DNA of 64,000 bases from Terriglobus sp. RCC_193. GTDB lineage: Bacteria; Acidobacteriota; Terriglobia; Terriglobales; Acidobacteriaceae. The stretch spans positions 682,001-746,000 of the forward strand of contig NZ_JBFUPK010000002.1 of NCBI RefSeq assembly GCF_041355105.1, read 5' to 3'. Positions 58,607 through 64,000 of the stretch are shown here, piece after piece. Both the position numbers and the translations under genes were made by a program. Position 1 is the stretch's first letter, and each line of letters begins with the position of its first letter. Below the pieces are notes generated by a model. That model searched no databases. It was given only the letters and a program-made list of their open reading frames with translations, and was not told the DNA's origin.

Positions 58607-59479
58607 ATGCAAGGTTCCACTGTGAAGAAGTCCATGATTCGTGCTGCGTTCATGGTCGCGTTCTCAGTTTTGTGTTGTTCGGCGTTCGCGCAATCGATAA
58701 AACCGACGCCGCCCGGCGGTGAACCGCTGCAATGGATGGCGGTTTCCATTCACCAGATGGATCCCGCGCATGAGAACAATGCGTCTGCTAACGATCAGCC
58801 GAACGGTATCTCCGAACGCGGTGCGCCGCTGGCTTCGCTGATCTCGCAGGCCTATAACTTCGGCATCATGCCCATGCGCGACGACGAGATTATGGGGCTG
58901 CCGAGTTGGGCGAAGTCCGCACGATACGACGTGGACGCACGTGTCGCCCCGGAAGATGTGCCTGCCTTCAAAAAACTCTCGGGGATGTCCACCTCCGATA
59001 CCATTACCGCGTTCTCAACCCGCACTTACACCGGCGAGATGCTGATGGAGCAGGCGCTGTTGACCGAACGCTTTCATTTGAAGATGCATTGGGAGAAGGG
59101 CGAGCGCAACGTTTACATGCTGACCGCAGCCAAGGGCGGCGCTCGTTTGAAGCCAACCGCGTCTGATCCGAATCATGGCAGCATCTCCTTTTCGTCTGGA
59201 CGCATTACCAGCAAGGCGGTGCCGGTGGTGTTCTTCGCATCCATCCTTGAGATGCCGGCAGACCGCAAGATTGTGGATAAGACAGGGTTGACCGGATCGT
59301 ATGACATGGACCTGCACTTCTCCTCGTCGAACCTGAGTGCTAACACCGGCGACGCCAACAACAACGATCCGGATTTCTTCACCGCATTGCAGGAACAGCT
59401 TGGACTGAAGCTGCAGCCAGCGAAGATGGAGATTCCGATTCTTGTGGTGGATCACATCGATCCGCCTACGGATAACTAG
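58607..59479 (+). CDS. TIGR03435 family secreted protein
   Basis: A 290-residue second member of the TIGR03435 family: signal peptide with RAAFMVAFSVLCCSAFAQ, then LISQAYNFGIM, LPSWAKSARYDVDARV, MLMEQALLTERFHLKMHWEKGE, IVDKTGLTGSYDMDLHFS and FFTALQEQLGLKLQPAKMEIPILVVDHIDPP. Compared with the copy at 8.5 kb it has an inserted acidic/Thr region near residue 130. The stop TAG (59477-59479) is inside the CTAG target duplication of an IS5-type element that begins at 59480, so the coding region is complete but its own terminator has been separated from it by the insertion. The start is uncertain: ATG 58607 or 58634. Confidence 0.87.
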   Translation: MQGSTVKKSMIRAAFMVAFSVLCCSAFAQSIKPTPPGGEPLQWMAVSIHQMDPAHENNASANDQPNGISERGAPLASLISQAYNFGIMPMRDDEIMGLPSWAKSARYDVDARVAPEDVPAFKKLSGMSTSDTITAFSTRTYTGEMLMEQALLTERFHLKMHWEKGERNVYMLTAAKGGARLKPTASDPNHGSISFSSGRITSKAVPVVFFASILEMPADRKIVDKTGLTGSYDMDLHFSSSNLSANTGDANNNDPDFFTALQEQLGLKLQPAKMEIPILVVDHIDPPTDN

Positions 59480-60305
59480 GGCGTATCGACATATTCACTT
59501 ACGCCGGTGTGCGGCGATTTGTTGCAGTGGGTGGATGGGAGTGTTGCGTTACGAACTAAGCGAAGCGCAGTGGCGGCGGATTGAGCCATTGCTGCCTGGT
59601 CGAGCCGGTTTGGTGGGACGTCCTGCGGAAGACAACCGGCGATTCGTGAACGGTGTGTTGTGGGTGATTCGTTCTGGGATGCGCTGGGCCGATCTTCCCG
59701 AGCGTTACGGCAAGTACAAGAGCGTGCACAAGCGGTTCGTGCGCTGGGCGCGGGCGGGTGTGTGGGACCGTATCTTCGCCGACTTAGTGCGTGACCGGCA
59801 GAACCCTTACCTGATGCTGGATTCGACCATCGTCAAGGCTCACCAGCAAGCGGCCACGGGCCGCAAAAAAGGGGCGACAAGGCTCTGGGGCGAAGCCGAG
59901 GCGGTCTGACGACCAAGGTGCATCTGCTGGTCAACGGCGAAGGCGAGCCACTGGAGTTTCGCCTCTCCCCAGGTCAACGCAGCGATTACACCGAGGCCAT
60001 TGCTCTGCTCGGCCAACGCAGGGTACAGGCAGTCATCGCCGATCGAGGATATGACAGCCAGGCCATCGTTGAGCATGCCCAACGGATGGGGCAACGGTCG
60101 TCATCCCCTCCAAAATCAATCGCCGACGACAACGCCTCCACGACCCCAACCTCTATAGGCTTCGCAACCGCATCGAGCGCTGCTTCAACCAACTCAAACA
60201 GTTCCGCAGATTCGCCACCCGATACTGCAAATACGCCGTGTCCTTCGCCGCCACAGTTGCCCTCGCCTGCTCATGGTTACATCTCAAACAATTTGTCGAT
60301 ACAGC
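59480..60305 (+). mobile_element. IS5-family insertion sequence (IS427-like)
   Basis: An 826-bp element. Terminal inverted repeats are GGCGTATCGACATATT (from 59480) and, reading in from the right end at 60305, GCTGTATCGACAAATT, agreeing at 13 of 16 positions. The ends are flanked by the 4-bp direct repeat CTAG (59476-59479 and 60306-60309). The transposase coding region fills the element. The left CTAG includes the stop codon of the TIGR03435 gene, and the right CTAG includes the stop codon of the transposase. Confidence 0.9.
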
Positions 60306-60309
60306 CTAG
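59535..60309 (+). pseudogene. IS5-family DDE transposase, broken by frame changes
   Basis: The reading frame begins MGVLRYELSEAQWRRIEPLL. A -1 shift is expected at A6G4 (59865-59874), as in the IS427 group, joining GRKK to GDKALGRSRGG and then TTKVHLLVNGEGEPLEFRL. A second -1 change is needed at the GGGG of 60088-60091 to continue ATVVIPSKINRRRQR to the end ATRYCKYAVSFAATVALAC. The catalytic acids are all there: LDSTIVKAH (D), VIADRGYDSQAI (D) and NRIERCFNQLKQF (E), but in three frames. The first shift may be programmed; the second is probably a lost G, so the copy should be dead. Confidence 0.85.
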
Positions 60310-60320
60310 CCACAAAGGAA

Positions 60321-60348
60321 AAAGGGCACGGATGCATCCGTGCCCTTT
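60321..60348. terminator. palindromic terminator between the IS element and hisS
   Basis: AAAGGGCACGGATG and CATCCGTGCCCTTT form a perfect 28-bp palindrome with A/T-rich flanks, so it can end transcription from both sides: the minus-strand hisS and, before the IS arrived, the TIGR03435 gene. Confidence 0.88.
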
Positions 60349-60375
60349 GTTGTTTCTCTTTGGGGAGTGGCTAGC

Positions 60376-61713
60376 TCAGGCTTTGAGTGCAGCCGCCAAC
60401 TCTGCAAAGGCAACTTTGCTTTGCGCGCCGTCTGCAAACTGCTTCACCGTGGCAATGCTGGTAGTCACTTCGTCTTCGCCCAGGATGACGATGCTGCGGG
60501 CAATGCGGTCTGCATTCTCGAAGCTCTTCTTCAGACGGAAGTTGCCGTCGCCCACTTCCACTTCCAGACCGGCGGCGCGCAACGTGCGTGCCAGTGCCAG
60601 TGCTGCAGGATTCTGTGCCGTGGACAACGGGGCAATGTATGCGTCGATCTTTGTTGCAGCTGGTTCGCCTTCCGCAATCGCACGCGACTCTTCCAGTGCC
60701 TGCAGCGTCAGAATGAGGCGGTCTTCACCAATCGCGAAGCCGATGCCGGGAGCCTTGGGGCCGCCAAGCATTTCGCTCAGGCCGTCATAACGTCCGCCGC
60801 CCAGCAGCGCGTTCTGTGTGCCGAGGCCAAGGTCGACGGTGAACTCGAACGTGGTGCGCGTGTAGTAATCCAGACCACGAACGAGTCGCGGATTCACTTC
60901 GTAGGGAACGCCGCAGGCATCCAGCGCGGCCCTCACCTGTTGGAAGTGTTCCGTGGAGGCGTCGTCGAGGTAGTCGGCAATCTTCGGCAGCGCGTTGATG
61001 ATCTCCTGGTCGGCCTCGTCCTTGCTGTCCAGTACGCGCAGTGGATTGGTCTCCGCGCGGCGTTGATTGTCCGGGCACATCTTGTCCTTCACCGGCACCA
61101 GGGCTTCACGCAGCGCGGCAATGTAGCGCGGACGATCCGTCGACGAGCCAACGGAGTTCAGATGCAGCTTCCATCCCTTGTATTCGTTCGCAGCAGAGGC
61201 ACGTGGGATGCCGAGTTCATTCAGCAGCGTCGCCAGCATCTCCAGCACTTCCGCATCGCGCAGAGCGGATTCGCTGCCAGATGATGCAGGGCCGATGACC
61301 TCAGCGCCAATCTGAAAGAACTGACGATAGCGTCCCTTCTGTGGACGCTCGCGGCGGAACATGGGGCCGATGTAGTACAGCTTCTGCAGTTGGCCGGTGT
61401 CGCCCAGCTTGTGTTCAATGTAGGCGCGGACCACGCCTGCGGTGTTCTCCGGACGCAGTGTGAGCGACTGTGCCTTCTCGCTGGCAGCGCGTGCGCGGTC
61501 TTCCCACGTGTACATCTCTTTGCTGACGATGTCGGTTTCTTCACCCACGCCGCGTGCAAACAGTTCCGTTGCTTCCAGCACGGGCGTGCGTATTTCACCA
61601 AAGTTGTAGCGGGCAAAGACGGCGCGGACAGTGCTTTCCACGCGGTTCCACAAAGCAGTTTCAGGGGGAAGCAGATCGCGTGTGCCGCGGATTGCTTTCA
61701 CGATAGAGGCCAT
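60376..61713 (-). CDS. hisS: histidyl-tRNA synthetase HisS
   Basis: A class IIa synthetase of 445 residues. Motif 1 EIRTPVLEATELFARGVGEETDIV, motif 2 PMFRRERPQKGRYRQFFQIGAE, the histidine-specific LVRGLDYYTRTTFEF and motif 3 GIGFAIGEDRLIL are present, as is the C-terminal anticodon-binding domain. The start ATG 61713 gives the normal N-terminus MASIVKAIRGTRDLLPPE; the frame continues upstream without a family match. It lies alone, with a terminator at its 3' end. Confidence 0.96.
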   Translation of the reverse strand: MASIVKAIRGTRDLLPPETALWNRVESTVRAVFARYNFGEIRTPVLEATELFARGVGEETDIVSKEMYTWEDRARAASEKAQSLTLRPENTAGVVRAYIEHKLGDTGQLQKLYYIGPMFRRERPQKGRYRQFFQIGAEVIGPASSGSESALRDAEVLEMLATLLNELGIPRASAANEYKGWKLHLNSVGSSTDRPRYIAALREALVPVKDKMCPDNQRRAETNPLRVLDSKDEADQEIINALPKIADYLDDASTEHFQQVRAALDACGVPYEVNPRLVRGLDYYTRTTFEFTVDLGLGTQNALLGGGRYDGLSEMLGGPKAPGIGFAIGEDRLILTLQALEESRAIAEGEPAATKIDAYIAPLSTAQNPAALALARTLRAAGLEVEVGDGNFRLKKSFENADRIARSIVILGEDEVTTSIATVKQFADGAQSKVAFAELAAALKA

Positions 61714-61947
61714 AGTGATTAGTTTATCGGAGCCCGTCCTGCGCGATTTTTGCAGAAAGACATGGCCGCTCTCGCATGTCATGTCGGTGCTTGGGTCGAC
61801 GAAGAAAGAGGGGCGCGTACCAGAGCGGTATCAAAATCTGCTCATCAATGAAAACTTCTTCTTGCTATTGCACCAGCCACGGTGCACCATATTGCTGTGT
61901 TCGCATCCGATGTGTTTTCATTGGCCACCTGCAACACGCATAAAGAA

Positions 61948-61970
61948 GATGTTGCATCCTATCCAACATC
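61948..61970. promoter_or_regulatory. palindrome upstream of the histone-like gene
   Basis: GATGTTG-N9-CAACATC lies 21 bases before the ATG, between hisS (divergent) and the histone-like gene. The 278-bp gap also has an AT-rich stretch (about 61830-61870) and a smaller hairpin TGCACC-N6-GGTGCA near 61870-61890. It may be an operator or a leader hairpin. Confidence 0.4.
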
Positions 61971-61991
61971 GGTAGCGGAGGTTTGTGGACC

Positions 61992-63008
61992 ATGATGTCT
62001 GATGATGATCTGAAGTACTATGCAGCGGCGCACGACGACTACGAGCCTGAGCTCGACGGCGATGAAGAAGATGACTTCGACGACGACGAAGAGGACGAAG
62101 AAGACGAAGTGACCACCACCTCGGATGATGATGACCGCACGTTGGACGACGAGGAAGATGACATAGACGACGAGCCGGACACGGACGATGACACCGACAG
62201 TGAAGGTGCCGACCGTCTTCTCCGCAGCGAGCATCATGCGGAACAGGCAACGCTGAAGGCATCGCCTTCGTCGCAGGGGAATCCCTACACACCCGCAGAG
62301 AGTGAATCGGTAGAGCCGGAAAAGAATGTAGCTGAGACCTCGGTTGCGGTTTCGCTGAGCTCTGCAAAGCCTGCTGCGAAGAAGGCTGTTGCGAAGAAAG
62401 CGGCGAAGAAGGCTCCGGCAAAGAAGTCTGCCGTGAAGAAAGCCGCGCCTCCCGCAGCGAAGAAAGCAGCAAAGAAGGCCGCTAAGAAAGCAGCCAAGAA
62501 AGCAGCCAAGAAAGCGGCGAAGAAGGCCGCAAAGAAGTCTCCCCCACCCGCAGCAAAGAAGGCAGCCAAAAAAGTAGTAAAGAAGGCCGCGAAGAAAGCA
62601 GCGAAAAAGGTGGCGGTGAAAAAGTCAGCACCCGCAAAGAAGACCACGGCAAAGAAAGCTACCGCAAAGAAGGCGGTAGTGAAGAAGGCTGTGGCGAAGA
62701 AAGTAGCGGGAGCAAAGAAGTCTGCCACGAAATCGTCAGTGACGAAACGTGGCGGCAACGTCGCCAGTAAGAAGGCGACGAAATCCAACCAGCGAGGAAA
62801 AACCTTGGCAACCAAGAAGGCTCCTGCAAAGAAGGCCGCGGCAAAGAAGACTGCCGTGAAGAAGGCTCCGGCGAAGAAGGCCGTAGCGAAGAAGGTCGTA
62901 GCGAAGAAGGCTCCGGCAAAGAAGGCAGCAGCGAAGAAGACTGTTGCAAAGAAGGCCGCGAAGAAGACTGTCGCAAAGAAGGCCGCAAAGAAGACCGCAA
63001 AGAAGTAG
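61992..63008 (+). CDS. histone H1-like / AlgP-like Lys-Ala-rich DNA-binding protein
   Basis: A 338-residue low-complexity protein in two parts. Residues 1 to about 75 are very acidic (runs of D and E, such as DGDEEDDFDDDEEDEEDE), then a linker with prolines and serines, and from about 115 to the end tandem KKAAKK / AKKAPAKK / VKKAV repeats like the C-terminal tail of histone H1 and bacterial HC1/HC2/AlgP/BpH1. It should bind DNA or RNA electrostatically, with the acidic head acting as a shield or chaperone. GGAGG ten bases before the ATG 61992 supports the start. It is followed by a strong terminator. Confidence 0.88.
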   Translation: MMSDDDLKYYAAAHDDYEPELDGDEEDDFDDDEEDEEDEVTTTSDDDDRTLDDEEDDIDDEPDTDDDTDSEGADRLLRSEHHAEQATLKASPSSQGNPYTPAESESVEPEKNVAETSVAVSLSSAKPAAKKAVAKKAAKKAPAKKSAVKKAAPPAAKKAAKKAAKKAAKKAAKKAAKKAAKKSPPPAAKKAAKKVVKKAAKKAAKKVAVKKSAPAKKTTAKKATAKKAVVKKAVAKKVAGAKKSATKSSVTKRGGNVASKKATKSNQRGKTLATKKAPAKKAAAKKTAVKKAPAKKAVAKKVVAKKAPAKKAAAKKTVAKKAAKKTVAKKAAKKTAKK

Positions 63009-63064
63009 TTCGCTACTTCTCCTAACCGCAGACGGGTAACCGGCTGCACGTAGTTAAGGCAAGC

Positions 63065-63105
63065 AAAAAGGCCCGGCTCCTCCCTATGAGGCTCCGGGCC
63101 TTTTT
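63065..63105 (+). terminator. intrinsic terminator after the histone-like gene
   Basis: AAAAAGGCCCGG and CCGGGCCTTTTT pair across about 15 bases with a T-run at the end. The rest of the gap 63106-63361 holds only the 16-mer TTCGTACCGTTCTCGA at 63116-63131 (also at 10845) and no gene I can support. Confidence 0.85.
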
Positions 63106-63361
63106 GCGTCTGTACTTCGTACCGTTCTCGACGCGCTTTGCGCGTGTTGTCGACTGGAATGAACTCTGTGGCTTGCCCGTCCTTCTGCATTGTCATTCGG
63201 ACGGGGAGGAAATCGATAAGCACTCCAGAAGCAAGCAACCGATGACATTTGTCATGTTCAGGTGTTGGCGAAGTTCACTACTGCGTACCCAGTTTTCCAA
63301 CCAGTATGGATACAGCCCAGGGATGGGTCGTAAAAATATCCGATTGGACAGGAGCACGTAT

Positions 63362-63961
63362 ATGGAACTCGTGAGTGCAATTCCCTCATCTTCAGCGGGC
63401 AGCGCAGGCTGGTTGAAAGGCCGTGTGATCGGCGCGCTGATCTGTGGTTTCTTTGGAGCCATCTGGATGTTCGAAGCGGTTTATCTGGGAGGCATGGCCA
63501 GACCTGTCTGGCTACCGCTCATCTGGATAGCTACACTTGGATTCATCATCTGGCCCGTTGTCCGGCTTCGGTCCTTTTCTCCTCAGCCTCGCTCTTCCGC
63601 CGAGGGAGAACGCTGGGCTTCCGTTTCAAAGACTTACTGGGGGATCGTTGCCATTGAATGGGGGCTATGTGCCGGAGCGGCCAATTGGTTAGGGCACACT
63701 CACCGCTATCAATTGATCCCGGTATTCCTCGGAGCCATCATCGGAATCCACTTTCTTCCTCTTGCGAAGCTGTTTCGGGTGCCGATCTACTATGTGACTG
63801 GATTCGTGATGACGTTCGGGGTTTTGGCTACCGTGTTGATTCCGAATCCTCATGTTCGCAATATCGCGGCATATAGTGTGAACGGTCTTACGTTGTGGGC
63901 AACTGCTGCTGTGATTCTGTGGCAGGACTGGTCTCAGAGAAACGAAAGTGAAAGCCATTAA
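63362..63961 (+). CDS. hypothetical six-helix membrane protein
   Basis: A 199-residue protein, mainly transmembrane: VIGALICGFFGAIWMFEAVYL, VWLPLIWIATLGFIIWPVV, YWGIVAIEWGLCAGAANWLG, YQLIPVFLGAIIGIHFLPLA, IYYVTGFVMTFGVLATVLIP and LTLWATAAVILWQDW. I do not recognise a family with certainty, though it resembles DUF6609/DUF7010-like small membrane proteins of firmicutes and soil bacteria. The start is the ATG 63362 with AGGAG seven bases upstream; the open frame goes further up, but through repeat sequence. Function unknown. Confidence 0.7.
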   Translation: MELVSAIPSSSAGSAGWLKGRVIGALICGFFGAIWMFEAVYLGGMARPVWLPLIWIATLGFIIWPVVRLRSFSPQPRSSAEGERWASVSKTYWGIVAIEWGLCAGAANWLGHTHRYQLIPVFLGAIIGIHFLPLAKLFRVPIYYVTGFVMTFGVLATVLIPNPHVRNIAAYSVNGLTLWATAAVILWQDWSQRNESESH

Positions 63962-63983
63962 CCGGTCGATTCAAAGGAACACG

Positions 63984-64000
63984 ATGCGCCTGCTGCCTCC
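63984..64000 (+). CDS. start of an unidentified gene (partial)
   Basis: An ATG at 63984 preceded by AAAGGA (63973-63978) starts MRLLP and runs off the right edge. Only five full codons are seen. The ribosome binding site and 22-bp distance from the membrane-protein stop make a co-transcribed gene likely. Confidence 0.4.

Noticed and set aside
62370-63000. Regular short DNA repeats suggesting a CRISPR or satellite
   Set aside because: They are imprecise repeats of AAGAAGGC-type codons within an intact gene; no equal spacers exist.
62285-63238. Long minus-strand open frame (317 codons) of Ala/Phe composition
   Set aside because: It is the antisense shadow of the Lys-Ala repeats of the histone-like gene (AAG codons read as CTT/TTC in reverse). 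It has no signal, no family motif and no ribosome binding site.
1-64000. tRNA, rRNA, riboswitch or CRISPR loci
   Set aside because: I found no cloverleaf with a conserved TTCRANNC arm, no rRNA segment, no known riboswitch core and no direct repeat-spacer array by reading; a covariance-model scan would be decisive.

Overview
The window reads as a chromosome segment of a soil Acidobacteriota, most like Acidobacteriaceae (Terriglobus/Granulicella type). This is inferred from gene content, not from a database search: two TIGR03435 (soil-associated) proteins, two very large Oar-like TonB-dependent receptors with a carboxypeptidase-regulatory N-terminal domain, several quinoprotein (PQQ) dehydrogenases with cytochrome c domains, many Tat-exported sugar enzymes, and a lysine/alanine-rich histone-like protein. 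Codon use looks GC-rich and even throughout, apart from one insertion sequence. I see no tRNA, rRNA or CRISPR.

Region 1 (1-7.4 kb) is housekeeping on the minus strand: a membrane methyltransferase, parB-parA with two parS palindromes just upstream and a third near 4.24 kb, rsmG, a class-I glutamine amidotransferase-like hydrolase, a PlsC acyltransferase translationally coupled to folC, and a stand-alone 5'-3' exonuclease. Region 2 (7.5-18.7 kb) is accessory: an unrecognised protein, a TIGR03435 protein, a FucP-like sugar transporter, a DUF1080 / di-heme cytochrome c / PQQ dehydrogenase operon, a lipoprotein, an amidase, a VOC protein and a DUF5076-like protein. Region 3 (18.7-20.9 kb) holds a cluster of DnaA-box-like sites, then dnaB and a cold-shock gene.

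Region 4 (20.9-51.8 kb) is a carbohydrate island. It has five TIM-barrel sugar isomerase/epimerase-like proteins (three with Tat-type N-termini), three Gfo/Idh/MocA oxidoreductases (one Tat), a GlmS-like SIS protein, a ROK regulator, two TonB-dependent receptors, an M81 (MlrC) peptidase, CutC, two more PQQ-cytochrome proteins, a BadF-type sugar kinase, SDRs, an ExuT-like MFS transporter and a LacI-type regulator. The right half (40.4-51.8 kb) looks like one regulon: five copies of a palindrome close to TCGGAAACGCTTCCGA, plus one half-degenerate copy, lie upstream of the receptor gene, both SDRs, the PQQ-isomerase-MFS operon and the LacI gene itself. Together the genes suggest outer-membrane uptake of glycosides, periplasmic oxidation and processing, then cytoplasmic catabolism; a 3-keto-glycoside route is my working hypothesis.

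Region 5 (51.9-64 kb) returns to core functions: tgt, an SDR with an ArsR regulator, folK, lpxC, an M20 peptidase, efp, a HEPN protein overlapping a small partner gene, a second TIGR03435 gene whose stop codon lies in the target duplication of an IS5-family element, hisS, the histone-like gene and a six-helix membrane protein. Small dispersed repeats (REP-like, related to GTCATTCTGAGCGAAGCGAA and to hairpins ending in GGGCACCC) fill most larger intergenic gaps between 10.9 and 50.6 kb.
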